Assembly: GCA_003833135.1 (NCBI GenBank) | Contig: QZLH01000786.1 | Span: 9,819 to 59,756, forward strand | Direction: 5' to 3' | From: Oehlia diaphana | Taxonomy: Eukaryota > Glomeromycota > Glomeromycetes > Glomerales > Glomeraceae | Length of the DNA stretch: 49,938 nucleotides | Part shown: piece after piece, positions 30,338-44,400 of the stretch | How positions within the stretch are numbered: position 1 is the first letter of the stretch | How the letters are laid out: every line of letters starts with the position of its first letter | Notes under the pieces: model-generated | What the model was told of the DNA's origin: nothing | Seen by the model: only the letters and a program-made list of their open reading frames with translations | The model's database searches: none | Translations under genes and position numbers: made by a program

Positions 30338-32295
30338 ATGACTGATAAATTTTTACCACAATTATCACAAAATCTACTAAATATTTTAGATGATGACGAA
30401 TATTATGATATTACTATTGAAGTTGGTAGTGACCCTTACGTTAAAATATTTCGAGCTCATATGGTTATTTTAAATTATCGTTCCGCTTATTTGAGGAGAA
30501 TGTTATCAACAAATAAAAAACATCTTGATGGAACTTTGGTACATCTCAGATTACCAAATATTTTACCTGAAGCTTTTCATGTGATTTTAAGGTAAGAAAG
30601 ATGTACATTTACATCTATTCTATTTATTTTATTTAATTTAATTTCAAACAAACGTTTTATTTTAGGTATATTTATGGTGGTAGACTTTCTTTAGAAAACT
30701 ATGACATATCAGATATTATTCAAATCTTGGTCGCTGCAGATAAACTTTGTCTTCAAGAGCTAGTTATCCATTTACAATCTTCTTTGATAGAAAACAATAC
30801 AAATTGGATGGAAGAAAACCTTGATTTGGTCTATAAAACAAGTTTTGAGAATATTTCTTTCTTGGAACTACAAAATTATTGTACTGATTTAATTTCAAAA
30901 GAACCAGATAAGATATTTAAGTCACCAAATTTTTCTTCAGTACCAGAAAAACTTTTGATTTCACTTATTAAAAATGATAATCTTCAAATGGACGAGGTAC
31001 AAATTTGGGAACATGTGCTTAAATGGGGATTTGCTCAGCATCCCGAACTTCCACCTGATCATACCACCCTTTCAAAGGATGAATTAAATGTTTTAAAAAA
31101 TACCTTACAGCAATGTATTCCTTTCATTAAATTCTTTAATTTATCTTCTAGAGAATTTTCTGATAAAGTATTACCTTACAAAAAAGTTTTACCAAAAGAA
31201 TTGAAAAAAGAGCTTGTAAATTATTTTTGGGATCGTAATATTGAATCAAAATCTCGTGTAAATAAAGAGGTTAAACCAGTGAATCAGTCAGTATCTCAAA
31301 CGAATAAAGAATCTCAATCAGAATCTCAGGAGATTCAATCAGTATCTCAGACAAACAAAGAATCTCAATTAAAATCTCAGGCGAGTCAATCAGAATCTCA
31401 AACGAATAAAGAATCTCAATCAGAATCTCAGGCAAATCAAATAGAATCTCAAACGAATAAAGAATCTCAATCAGAATCTCAGGAGATTCAATCAGTATCT
31501 CAGACAAAAAAAGAATCTCAATTAGAATCTCAGGCGAATCAATCAGAATCTCAGACGAATAAAGAATCTCAATCAGAATTCCAGACAAATCAATCAGAAC
31601 CTCAGGAGAATAAAGAATCTACACCGGAATCTCAGGCAAATCAATCAGAGCCTCAGATTAACAAAGGATCTCAATTAGAATATCAGGCGAATAAAGAACC
31701 TCAATCGGAATTACAAACAAATGGAGAAACTTCATCTCGCGAAAATAAAGAAATAAAGTCAATTATTGATTCAAAAATTATTACAAATAAACATGCTGAA
31801 TTAATTTCGGGATGGTTTTACAGACCTTCATTATTTAGCTGGGTTTATAAATCAAATTATTATAGATTCAAATTATTATTTCGTGGATCTCGTGATGGAT
31901 TTACACCTTCTAACTTCCATCAGATTTGTGATAATCAAATATCTACTGTAATGATTATTAAAGTAAAAGGTAGTAACGAAATTCTTGGAGGATATAATCC
32001 AATTGCATGGAATCAGAATTATAGCAATGGTGTTACTAAGGATAGTTTTATATTCTCTTTTGAGAATAAAGATAATATTGAAAATTACATTTTGAGTCGT
32101 GTAAAAGATGAAACCTCCGCTATAAAGAATAGTAAATATTGCGTTCCATCATTTGGTGAAAGTGACCTTTTATTATCGGGATTTGATTATCGTTATAGTT
32201 ATTGTAAAAAAGAATCATATGAAAAACCGATCAGAAATACTGAAGATACATTTTCTGTGGAAGAATTTGAAGTATTTAAAATTATAAAAGATTGA
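30338..32295 (+). CDS. BTB-BACK-TLDc protein with 17-residue repeats
   Basis: Exons 30338..30591 and 30666..32295; 627 residues. BTB domain at about 20-125 (YYDITIEVG, FRAHMVILNYRSAYLRRML, LPNILPEAFHVILRYIYGG), BACK domain at about 130-235 (FLELQNYCTDLI, PEKLLISLIKNDNLQMDEVQIWEHVLKWG), a repeat linker at 292-427, and a TLDc domain at about 450-625 (HAELISGWFYR, YRFKLLFRGSRDGF, GGYNPIAWNQ, FIFSFEN). BTB-BACK proteins usually recruit substrates to Cul3 ubiquitin ligases; TLDc domains are linked to oxidative-stress protection and V-ATPase binding. This combination is a greatly expanded family in arbuscular mycorrhizal fungi. The linker is eight head-to-tail copies of a Gln/Ser/Glu-rich 17-mer, unusual for the family and probably length-variable between strains. 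Confidence 0.9.
31285..31692 (+). repeat. 51-bp coding minisatellite, eight copies
   Basis: Eight in-frame 51-bp units encode QSVSQTNKESQSESQEI-type 17-mers; 8 x 51 = 408 bp exactly. The repeat also opens a long frame on the other strand (31271-31588), a shadow. Units 1-2 and 4-5 share EI/SV variants in the same order, which suggests growth by duplication of a three-unit block. Confidence 0.92.
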
Positions 32296-33587
32296 TCCTT
32301 ATATGGTATTTTTGAACTTATGCGTTTCTTTGTATTATAGAATATTACCCAATTTAAATTATGTAATAAACTCATGGCCCGAGGACATATTATAAGTGTA
32401 AATATTTCATTATTTTTTGAAAAACTTAGCAATAATTATTTATTTCAAAGCAGAAAATATGACAAAAAATTAATTTACATTTATAGAGAATTTGTGTATT
32501 TAACTTAATTAAAAATGCTCAAATAATGTCATAATTTTGGTGATATATAATAAAGCTAAAAAATGGTTCAGGTTATTTTTTATTTTAAATCACAAAGAGT
32601 TATAGTAAAACATTACAAGGACTCTATACACTAAAGTCTAAAGTAATTAAAACAACTAATAACCAAAACACGACTGGAATCAGGGTGTTGCCACCTTGCT
32701 CAAAGTAGTTTAAACTAAGAAACGGGCGGAAATCACGTGATTTTAGAATGACCAATCAGGGACTTGTAAATTTTATAAAATAATTGAGATAAATTATATA
32801 AAAAGAATTAAAGAATGTAATTAAAATAGAAAAATTTAATTACAGTGAAAATTTATATTGAGTTTAAATTGAAATTATGATTAATTATAGAGTAGTGTTT
32901 TACTAACATTATTTTCGTAAACTTGTAATTGAACGTGTGGCCAAACTGTGAAAGGTTAAATTTTTTTCTAAGATAATAAATGAACATGTGTGTCTTTTGC
33001 TAAGGTAATAGTTGATCAATATAAAGTAATTCGAAATCGTATAGTCGGTATAGAACAAAAGCGCGATGTAGATGAAATGATCAGGTTTCATGATATGATC
33101 AAAAGATATAAACTAAGATGAATAATCGATCTGTCAGTAATTAAGCACTACGAAGACGCAAAAGAGGAGTAATGGAAACAAGAATCTCATTTTAGAGAAA
33201 AAGTAGAAGCCAAAGAACAACGTGAAATAGTTGGAATATCAACATAAGAAAAGTATGCAACGAAGAACAATAAAAGTAGGATACAACTGAGGCCAAGAAC
33301 CGTTAACCCACATCAAGAGAATAGAGATCAAAAACACGCTCGATTGGATATAATTCCATATCCTGGGTTACATCGCAATGGCATCCCCAACCAGAAAAGT
33401 TTATCATGCAGTACACATTAGATATAGAATATTCTTAAGATTATACCGTAGGACAGAAAAATTTACATGATCGATTTTTTTCCTGTGAAAAATTTTATCC
33501 GTAATTTGTGTAGTACATTTACGGGAATAAAAAACAAAAAAAAATAAAAAAATATGAAATAAATCTTGTAGACATACAGCTGTATAT

Positions 33588-33610
33588 TGTCCTTCGTTTC
33601 GCTCCGGACA
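33588..33610. repeat. Short GC-rich palindromic repeat, second copy
   Basis: tgtcc, then ttcgtttcgctcc, then ggaca: 23 bp with complementary ends, closely related to the element in the intron of ubiquitin-like copy A at 20212-20236. Dispersed copies suggest a mobile or gene-conversion-spread palindrome. Confidence 0.7.
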
Positions 33611-33927
33611 ACAAACCCAATTCTTATAAAAATAAACCTGAACATCGACATTTTAACATCTTTTTAGGAACATAATATTTAAAATGTAACAATCCATGCA
33701 AAAGAATACATTGCGTTCACGAATTCAATTGGATTGGAGAAAAATTTTATTAAAAAAATTTAGTACAATTGTAGGGTCGATCCTTCAGAATTAAAGTTGA
33801 TCAGCACTACCACCATTTCACATGTTATCTATATAATTATGAATTGAATAAATACTTTTTTATTCTTTCTAATACAAATAGTTGTTAACTTCTATTATGT
33901 TTTAGTCATTGGTTACTCCTCTCTTCG

Positions 33928-33957
<30 letters not shown>
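33928..33957. repeat. AAAT microsatellite
   Basis: About seven tandem aaat/taaa units. Confidence 0.9.
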
Positions 33958-33959
<2 letters not shown>

Positions 33960-36280
33960 CTTTCTAATACAAAATCCAAATCCGATCCAATTATTGGATT
34001 AGATCAGCAAACCCAATTCAATTTGTGAATACATACACCCGTTAGGGTATACCCCGATTAGAAATTTGAGTAAAATCTATCAAGTGTGATCCGATTGAAT
34101 CGTGGATCGAGGCGTCACTGAACGCACTAATCGTATGAGTTCATCATGTTTGTTTTTTTCCCGTTTTTGTTCTTGTACATACTTTATATGATACCTTATA
34201 TGATATCATATTAAATTGACTTATGCGTAATTGGTATAATTTAAAGGTTTATTTTTAATTTACCAATTTAAAAGTATACTATCAAAGTTTTTTCAATGAT
34301 AAAGCAACTAGGTAAATTACTAGTACTTACTAGCAAGTGGCTTTAAAGTTGCATGCACAGCCACAAGCCCACAACGGAAATATAATATCTTACGTAATCT
34401 CAATGATTCGGCACTTCCTTTTCTCGAGTAAGCGTGGCTGTGACGACTTTTGAGATAATTATATTTTTTTGCGCCATGCATCATTGCATAACACATTTTG
34501 CGACCGACATAGCATTCACGTGATTATAAATAATCGAATTCAAATTTTAGATCCACAACACGATTTTGTGAAAGTTTCGATAATTTAACTCCCAATATTG
34601 CTTGAATTTTCCTTCAAGAGCTATAGCTCAAAATAGTATTTTTAAAAGTCTTGCGGTCACATTATGATCATTGATATAATTCTTATGCAGTGATATCTAT
34701 AATTAGTAGAGTGAACTTTTAATGAGTTAATTCGCTAAATGAGGCTGTGAATGTCTTGTAACCAAGATAAAGAACCACTTTTTTTTGTCTTTAACTTCAT
34801 TAAATGATTTTTATAAATTTGGTTCCTTTTCCATAACTCACTCCATATGGTATAAAATTGTAATTTAGCTAAAATTCTTGAAATATATATTATAATTCAA
34901 AATTTAGCAATACAGTTTTTTTTTTTTTTGCTTACTCCCGCTGAGTTCCATGTAGTGAAAAAAACATAAACCAATAGTTTAGCCAATTACGGATACTAGC
35001 GAAAGTATTATTTAATTGTTCACGTGATTGTGATTGGGGTGCAACAGGATTTCACCAACACTACTAGCCAATTATGAAATATCGTACGATATGACCAAAA
35101 ATGCAAAAGTAATAGTAAAATTATTGTCAATTTTTAACCAATTGTTAATAATTTATTAAGTTCGAAGAAGTCACGAAATATATTTGTTCGAATCGGATTT
35201 CGATTGAATGTTTCACTAATCACGTTTAATTAATTAAATAATCGGTTAAAAATAAACAACAAAACATTACCGATCTCTCTATATAAGGGAATTTGGTTAT
35301 AAATCAAAAAAAAACCAGTCTAATTAAAAATCTGCATAAAATTTATATGTGATACCCCCCTATGATTTTAGCTGCCATTGCGGTTCGATAGTTTTGCTAT
35401 ATAAGGTGATGAAATATGTAATGTATTGCGGAGAAATTGGTGCAAGTGTCAAATTAATTTATTAGTTATTATGATATTATATAAGGATATAGGATTGTCC
35501 TACTTTTTTATATGGATTTTTATAGTTTAATATATAAATTTTATATTAGAAAAAATTTTAAAAACCAGGTATAAGCATAAAATATGTAATAATGTTATCT
35601 CCGAAAAACGAACAATTGCAAGGTTAGGGCTAAATATACTTATATACTAAGTATAAAAGTGTAGATCAGGAGAGACTACACATTCAATGAGATAAACGTC
35701 TGAGTTTTTGGAATTAACTTTTTTAGGAAATGATTTTTTTATTTATTTTTAGATTTGTATATATATACTCATTATTTTATCATTTTTACAAATCAATTAT
35801 ATTTTTTCCTCTATTAGTATATGTATGTATGTAATATATATACTTAAATGTTTCGCAGAAAAAAAAAAAAATACAAAAATTTAAAATTTCATTCTCTTGT
35901 TTTTATTCGCGAAACTTCTCATAACATTTTTTTATTCCCTAGACTAAAACCTTCTTTGGTCATTATATCTTAATTACTTCCATAAGTTGGATAATCATTT
36001 ATCCAACTAAATATAAATAGAATTTTCTTTTAAAAAAAAAAAAAAAAAATCTTCACCCCTTCCACCCTTTTTATCCGCTGACGTCTATTAAAATCCTATC
36101 TTTTTTTATAATTATAACTTATATCTAAAAAAAGAGATTTTTTAATGACCTCATATTTTTTAATAACCCTTAAAAAAATTCTTAATTGTTTTTATATATA
36201 AAAAAATTTTTCTTAATTTCTTTTATAATCTTTTTGCTCTTGCATAATATTTGTGAAATATAAATTTTAAAATATAAAAA

Positions 36281-39200
36281 ATGTCATCAAATAAAAAGAT
36301 TGATGATTCTATAGAAATGATTTCGTCAAATGAAATACAGGATGTTTCTGCTTCGATATCCCAGAGATTGCCTTATAATGATGATTTAGAATCACATACA
36401 ACTACTAATTTAATAGATGATTCACTTTATAACACGATCGCAGAGTCGTCTAATGGTCCATCGCATAATAGATCAATGTCAAGAAGAGATAGTATTCGTC
36501 ACGCGGTAAATAGATTAAGTACTATGATATCAGGTGGAAACCAAGATGATACTGGTCGTGAGATACCAATTAATCCAAGTAATCCACCTTTAATAGACCC
36601 ACGTACAAAAAAACCATTCATTAATAATTCAATAACAAGTTCAAGATATAAAATTTATGATTTTTTACCAAAACAAATCATTTATCAATTTTCAAAGATA
36701 GCAAATTTTTATTTTTTATTTGTAGCAATATTACAATCTATACCTGAACTTTCTCCAACTGGACGGTTTACCACCATCATACCACTTAGTATATTTATGT
36801 CAATTGCTATAGCTCATGAAGGTTTTGATGATTATCGTAGACATAAACAAGATCAAATAGAAAATAATAAAGAATGTTCTGTATTAAATGTTTATAAGTC
36901 AAATGATTCTACTACTCAACATCTTGGTGTTTGGCGAAAAACTAAATGGAGAAATGTAAAAGTTGGAGATTTTGTTTCTGTTAAAGCTCAAGAATGGATA
37001 CCTGCAGATTTACTTTTACTTCATTCTAAAGGTGAAGAAGGTGCTTGTTATATTGAAACCGCCGCTTTGGATGGTGAAACTAATTTAAAACAACGTCAAG
37101 CTTTAAAAGAAATAAATTCAAGTGTCACTACTCCTGAAGCTCTTGCTAATTTTCGAGGTAATCAATCAAAATATTTCTTTTTTTTTTAAAAAAAAAAAAA
37201 ATTTTTATAATATATACATTTTTAACTACAATTTTTTTTATCATTATTTATATAGCAACTGTTAAAACAGAGAATCCAAATCAAGACTTGTATAATTTTG
37301 ATGGGTCAATTTCTTTAGCAAATAAGAAAACATGTTCACTTTCAAATAATCAAATACTTTTACGTGGAACAATTCTTCGTAACACACCCGAAATTTATGG
37401 ATTAGTTATATTTACAGGAGAAGAAACAAAATTACGTATGAATGCATCAAAAAATATTCGTACAAAAGCTCCAAGTATACAAAGATTGATGAATAAAGTA
37501 GTTATCATCATTTTTTGTTTTGTGATAACTTTAGCAATATTATGTACAGTAATGTCATTATTATGGGACGAAGATATTGGAAATGATTCATTTTACTTAC
37601 CTAAGAAAGGCAAAATTATTAATGCTTTGGCGAGTTTTATCATTTTATTTAATACAATGATTCCAATATCGCTTTACGTTACCATGGAAGTTATTAAATT
37701 AACCCAAGCTTATTTTATTAATAATGATGCAGAAATGTATCATCAAGAAACTGATACACCCGCTGAAGCAAGAACTTCTACAATTAATGAAGAATTAGGT
37801 CAAGTTAGTTATTTGTTCTCAGATAAAACTGGTACCTTAACCGATAATATTATGCTATTTAGAAAAATAAGTGTTGGTGGAAGAGCATTTATGCATGACT
37901 TGGATTTAAGGAGAATTGAAGAAGATGATTTATTGAGAATGATGAAACAACCTCAAAGATCTAAAACGTTTCAAAGATTTATTAAAAGGCTATCATTATC
38001 TACAAGATGGCATAATCGTTCTCAAACTCGTGATACCACGAATGATGGAGATGAAACAATTCAACTTAATCGTAGTGATTCAACACGAAGTGGAAGATTT
38101 TCAATGATAGCACCAAATTCAACTGGTCCCTCACCATTGTATAGACGTGATTCAACTTCGGGAAATTCTTTAAGATCGGTTAAAGGCAAAACAGTTCAAC
38201 AAATGAAATCAACTTTAGATCTATTAACAATTTTGCAACATCAAACTAATACACCATTTTATGAGAAAGCAAGATTTTTCTTATTAGCTATTGCATTATG
38301 TCATACTTGTGTTCCCGAAATTATTGAAGAAACTCAAGATGTATTTTATCAAGCGGCGTCACCTGATGAATTTGCTCTTGTTACCGCAGCAAAAGAATTA
38401 GGATATATCGTTACGGATCGTTCAATGGGTTCAGTTTCTTTAAAAATTAATAATGATGGACCTAATGGATTGCAAGTGCCAGATTCATCTACAACAACGT
38501 ATGAGAATTATAAGATCTTAAATGTTATTGAATTTTCAAGTAAACGGAAAAGGATGTCAGTAATATATCGTTTACCTGATGGAAGAATATGCTTACTTTG
38601 TAAAGGAGCTGATTCAATTGTACTCGAAAGATTAAGAGATCCTGTCAATAAACCAAGAAAGGGTAAAGATAAAAAAGAAAAATACGATGAGGAAAGAAGT
38701 AATGAAAAACGCCCATTACATGGCCTTCGAGTTGATACTAATATTGTTGGTAGAAATGCAAACAATCAATCTGAATCATCAGTAATTTCTTCAATTCCAA
38801 ATACACCAATAACACCTTCATCGACGCATGAATTTTACGCTTCACCAATTTCCGTTAGACAAGCACATGATCGTAGTCTTAGTATAAGAACAGTTGATTC
38901 AGATCGTTCAGTAGTCGATTTACTTCCAATGCACGATGAAAAATGGCTATATAGTCAAACAATGTATCATATTCAAGATTTTGCAACGGAAGGACTTCGT
39001 ACATTACTTTATGCTCATAGATTCATGGATGAAGAAGAATATACAACATGGAATAATTTATATCAAGAAGCATCAACTGCACTTGTTGATAGACAACAAA
39101 AATTGGAAGATGTGGCAGAATTAATAGAACGTGATTTGGAAATTACAGGAGCAACGGCAATTGAAGATAAATTACAAAATGGAGTACCAGAAACAATTGA

Positions 39201-41046
39201 TAATTTACGTAGAGCTGGTATAAGAGTTTGGATGTTGACAGGAGATAAAAAGGAGACGGCTATTAATATTGGATATTCATGTTCATTAATTAAAGATTAT
39301 TCTACAACAATTATTATTGATTCAAATACTGATTTGAAATCAATGATGAAAAGAGCATTAAAAGATGTTAAGAATGGCAGAGCACAACACCCAGTTGCAA
39401 TTGTAGATGGGGCAACACTTATGAAAATTGAAAAGAATCCAGATATGATGGAAATATTTGTTGATCTAGGAATATTGTGTGAAGCTGTTATATGTTGTAG
39501 AGTGAGTCCATCACAAAAAGCTCTCGTAGTTAGAAATATAAGAAGTAAACTAACAAATTCAGTGACATTGGCAATCGGAGACGGAGCAAACGATATTGCT
39601 ATGATACAAGAAGCTCATGTCGGTATTGGAATAACAGGACGTGAAGGATTACAAGCAGCACGATCAAGTGATTATTCAATAGCACAATTTAGATTTTTGA
39701 GTAATTTATTATTTGTGCATGGTAGATGGTCTTATGTTAGAGTATCGAAATTTGTATTAGGAACATTTTACAAATGCATGTGTTTTTATTTAACACAAGG
39801 ATTATTCCAACTATTTACTGGATTTTCTGGTACCAGTTTATATGAACAATGGACATTATCATTTTATAATACATTATTTTCTTCATTACCTGTAATAGTT
39901 ATCGGAATGTTCGAAAAAGATTTAAATATGAAAACGGTACTTGGAGTACCTGAGTTATATAGGTTAGGTCAACGTAATGGCGGATTTAATCTAAAATTAT
40001 TCTTTACATGGATGGGGGCTGGAATATTTCATGCTTTTATTATAATAGGAATACCATTTCTTATACATGGACTTTGGGACGGAGATGAATTAGGAATATT
40101 CGGAACTCCACAATTATATGAATTGGGAATGACGGTATATAGTTGTGTAGTATTTGTTGTAACAATTAAAATTGCTTATTTAGAATGTCATAATTGGTCA
40201 ATAATAACTCATATTACATCAATTTTAACATTAATTGGGTGGTATTTATATCAAACCATTTATTCTTTCTTATATCCAAGGAGTACTGGAGAATATGATG
40301 TTAATGGTACTTTTCAAAGAATTGGTGGTAAATCCGAGTATTGGACTACTGTTATTTTAACTGTTAGTTGTGCTCTAATACCTAATTTATTTGTTAAAGT
40401 AGTTAAAAGTATTATATTACCTACTGATGTTGATATTTATCAAGAAATTGAAAAGGATAAAAAACTTTTAGATAAACTAATTGAAGAAGGAAGTAATAAT
40501 AATGATGATGATATAGAAGGTGGATTTAAAAGTAATAAAGTAAATGAGAATAATAGTGATAAAAAAGATAATGTTAAATCCGAACATAATATTAATGAAA
40601 TTAATATGGATAATATAATTAGGGGTAGTGTTGATGTGAATAGATCTTTAGAAACTAATAATAATTATAATCAAAGTAGTAATGATGCGTTGATGATAAT
40701 GGAAAATGTTAGTAGTTCTCCGACAAGTACAGCAATAAGTATGGCTGTTAGCAACACAACTACGTTATCTCCACATTCTCCTACAAGATTAAGATCTAAA
40801 AATTCTTTAGATAATTTCTCTTTTCCAAAACAAGAACAAAAGAATAATGAAATTCCTCCTCCATCTTATCATTATCATGGAAGCGGTAACGCTAACGCTG
40901 ACAATACAAAAACTATTACTCCAAAAAGTAGTTTTGAAAGTTTTAGTCATTTAAATCATGGTAATAATGGTAGTAATATGGAAACTTTAATTGAAGAAAC
41001 TGAAGATGATTTACAAAGCAAAAGAAGTTCTGGTAATATAATATAA
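36281..41046 (+). CDS. P4-type ATPase, phospholipid flippase (Dnf3-like)
   Basis: Exons 36281..37157 and 37256..41046; 1555 residues. P4-ATPases move phospholipids from the outer to the cytosolic leaflet at Golgi, endosome or plasma membrane. Seen: N-terminal disordered region; DPRTKKPFINNSITSSRYKIYDFLPKQI and TM1-2 with LQSIPELSPTGRFTTI; actuator motif DGETN (264-268); TM3-4 with PISLYVTMEVIK, the P4 form of the TM4 motif; phosphorylation site DKTGTLT (D482); nucleotide-binding KGAD (742-745); GDGAND (1067-1072); then six TM segments. A long low-complexity insert (about 510-600) and another near 750-830 enlarge the cytosolic domains. The segment GFSGTSLYEQWTLSFYNTLFSSLP and IGMFEKDL resembles Dnf3 more than Drs2 or Dnf1/2, from memory. 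The last 180 residues are Asn/Ser-rich. Dnf3-type flippases bind a Cdc50-family beta subunit. Start is the first ATG in frame. Confidence 0.92.
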
Positions 41047-41418
41047 TGACAAAAAAACGCTTTTGTTTTCTTGTATAATTTTATTTATTTATTTATTTCA
41101 TTTCATATTATTTTTCTTTTTGGTTGTACATTAATTTTTAATAGAATTGTTTTTTTTTTTGTTTTATTTTAAAATTTTCTTTATTCCTTTAAAAAAAAAA
41201 ATCTTGTCTAATAAAAAAAAAGGGGGTTTATAAATTACAAATGATTATATTTAATATATTGTATAAACTGTAAAAGTAATAAAGTTTCTTAATAAAAAAA
41301 AAAAAAATATTTTTTTTTAAATTAATTCAATAATAACAAAAAATGCCCAAATAAAATTCTACATCCATTAATAAAACAAAATTTATGACTTACTTAATAA
41401 ACATTAATGTTAAACATT
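41047..41418. other. Convergent 3' intergenic region
   Basis: 372 bp between the flippase and WDR70 stop codons. It contains a poly(A) signal AATAAA at 41278-41283 for the flippase and T-rich/A-rich runs. No gene. Confidence 0.6.
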
Positions 41419-44400
41419 TTAAGGCCTTCTTACAACTTCTTCCTCTTCTTCCTCTCCAGTAGTTTCGGCTAACACAGCTTTTGGCTGGGTTTTCTTATAA
41501 GCTTATTTTTTATAAAATATGTAATAAATAAAATGAAATGAGATCATTTAAAAATTAGGAGTAGGAAAGTATACTTACCGTTACCAATCCACTGAGGATC
41601 ATCTACAATGTAAATAATTTTTTTAATTGTTATTATAAGTCATAACAACTGCAAAATATAAAACAACTAAGTTTTGACTTACCTTCTGATATTGCCGCAT
41701 ATTTCAATAAGGCTTCTCTTGGATCCTCATCTAATTTTTAAATAGATTAGCATATATATATATATATATGAATCTCGAAAAAAAAGACAAACCTCTAGTA
41801 GTATCCTTGATTAATTCTTTCATAATATGTTGTGTCAAACTGCTACCAATTTTGCCACCTTTTCCTGGACCACTAACGGGTAGGTCTAATAATAAAAAAA
41901 AATATTAACTTTTGAGATATTAAATTTATGAAAAAAAATGAAAAAATAACTACCAGGTCTATGTGATGCAACAGGATCTTTTCTTAATTTCTCTCTCTTT
42001 CTCTTTGTCGATTTTGGTCTATCATCTCTAAATATTGCCAATGAGTGTGGTGCAATAATAGGACGATTGATTTCGTAATCGTCTACAGCTCTCTTCTTTG
42101 ACTCTTTGACAACGCAAAGTTTTGCTCCACGAACACTAATATTAGGATCATAAAATACATGAGCTGATCCATCTGCATTCCCGGTAATGATCTGTAAGAT
42201 AAAAATATGTTGTAGTGTAGTGTGAAATAACAACAATAATAACCGAAAAATTTTATACCTGATTAATGCGTGAATGCCATAAAACTCTGACAACACTAGA
42301 TTGTGAAATATCTAAAAAAATTGACTTTTAGCATGAAAGATTTACTACAATCAACGAAATTTGATAAGTTCTTACTCGTTGTTCGCAAAATTTCGAGTGA
42401 TTCACGATCCATAATTACTAATTTTCCATACCCTTCTCCTTTCTTGACCGCGGTACCTTCATAATATTAATTAATATTAATTATATATTAATAAAAGAAT
42501 ATGATGACAAAAAAATTTACCTGTGATAATCATTCTTTCATCAGGACTGAATATTACGTTTGTTTCTGCATTATAAGTTGCAAGTTGATTAGCTTGCAAA
42601 ACTGGTTTTTTAAAGTTTCGTACATCCCAAACTATATATAACGAAGAATATGAGTTTTGATACAATGATAAAGAATAATTAAGTATTTAAAATTTCTCAA
42701 TTCACCTTTTATACAATCATCACCACCCCTAGTTATTAAAGTTGAATTATCACGAGACCACAATATAGACGATGTCTCGCTGTTTGGTTGATGTGCTTTT
42801 TCGATAAGCTAATTGCATAACGTTAAATATTAAAAAATCAAATAATAGTCTTTAATAAATTGTATTTATTTATCTAATTATTTATTTATTATTTTTCGAA
42901 AAAAAAAAAATATATATATATAATTGACTTACATGGGAAGGGCGAACATATGGACCCTTAGCAGCCCACAAAAACAAACCCCCATCTTGAGCAGCTAATA
43001 TTATTTCAAATTAATAATAAAAATAAATAAATAATTAAGCTGTTTAAATCTATAAATTAAAATAAATTTAAAAATAACAAATACCTCCGGCTATATACTT
43101 TGCATCTGGACTATAACATGTTGCTGTTACAACACTCCTTCCGCCACGCTCCTTTGATTTGTGTACAAGTACATCTTTTTGTTTTCTTTTATATTCTGCA
43201 TCCCAAATCCTATAATAATAATGATATAAATTAGACTCTTAATATATAAATCTTTAAGATCATTTTTTTACCTTATCGTACTGTCATGTGATGCTGTTAT
43301 GAATGTCTGTTTATCATTTGGATGCCATCCACCTGAAGTCAAAGCAGCTATATGACCACTTTAATATAAAGATATTTTTTAAGTAAAAATTTGAAAAAAG
43401 AGCAAAAAAAAGAAAGAAAAAATTTGAAATACTTTGTTCTTCGCATGTCTCTTATATACGGATCTCCTTTAATATATTCCTCTCTAAAATTGATAGAAAT
43501 AGTTAGACTAAATTTAAACGTATAAGTTCAAAATACGTAAAGAATCCAATATAACATACATTTCAAATCCATCACGATCATAAATTTTTGCTTGTGCTGA
43601 TCCTGATATAATTAAAAATTGATCTCCACTTAAACTATATTCCAAATGGTGAATCTAAAATTACAATAAAATTTGTCAAATCTATTCAGGCAATAATAAT
43701 TATAACATAAATAACATTAAGTTCTTACTTGATGATCGCCACATGGTCTTATAGTTCTAAAGGGACGTAAAGAAGAATCCATTCCAGCGAAATCCCAAAA
43801 TTTTACATCATAATCATATCCACCTGTTATAAGCCTAGCCCCTGAAGGATCAAGTGCTATAGCTGAAACAGTCTATAATTCAATCTTAGTTAGCCTTTTT
43901 CAGAAATTTTAAATTATAAATTTAAAGAATAACATACTCTATAGTGATCATTTAATTTGATTTCGTGTGAAATAGGTAAAGTATCAAATACACTTTCTTC
44001 TTCACCATCATCATTATCTTCTTCCTCGCTTTCAGTATCTTCACGTTCAACACCTGATACTTCAATGCCTTCGGTTTTTGGACGTTTAGATTTTGATATT
44101 TGTTTTTGAGGTGATATAGATTTATTAATTTCCTATATTAATGAACAATTTCAATAAGCTTGTAAAGAAAGAATTGAAAAAAATTATTGGCCATGGCCAA
44201 AAAACCTCTTGCTCTTTTCTTCTTGTTTTAGAGAAGGCGTCAGAAGTAATATTTGTTTTCTTTTTTACACCAAATGCTGTTGGTAACATTGATCTTAAGG
44301 GATCTTCTATTTCTTCCTCTGCGGCACTATCATCAAGTTTTTCATTAGATAATGATGAATTGGGCTTTTTTCCAAATGATGATGGAAAATATTTGGATAA

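Larger units (their letters stand above)
32296..36280. other. 4-kb intergenic region
   Basis: No recognisable gene. Notable items are a GC-rich hairpin repeat at 33588-33610 and an AAAT microsatellite at 33928-33957, both listed separately, and a degenerate + strand stretch at 33,100-33,400 rich in Lys/Arg/Glu codons with stops. A TATA-like ctatataagg occurs at about 35280 and another at 35399 without a clear downstream frame. The last 250 bp form the leader of the flippase gene and are rich in T and A runs. Confidence 0.45.

Noticed and set aside
31271..31588. Leucine/isoleucine/glutamate-rich minus frame
   Set aside because: Reverse-strand shadow of the 51-bp repeat in the BTB-TLDc gene.
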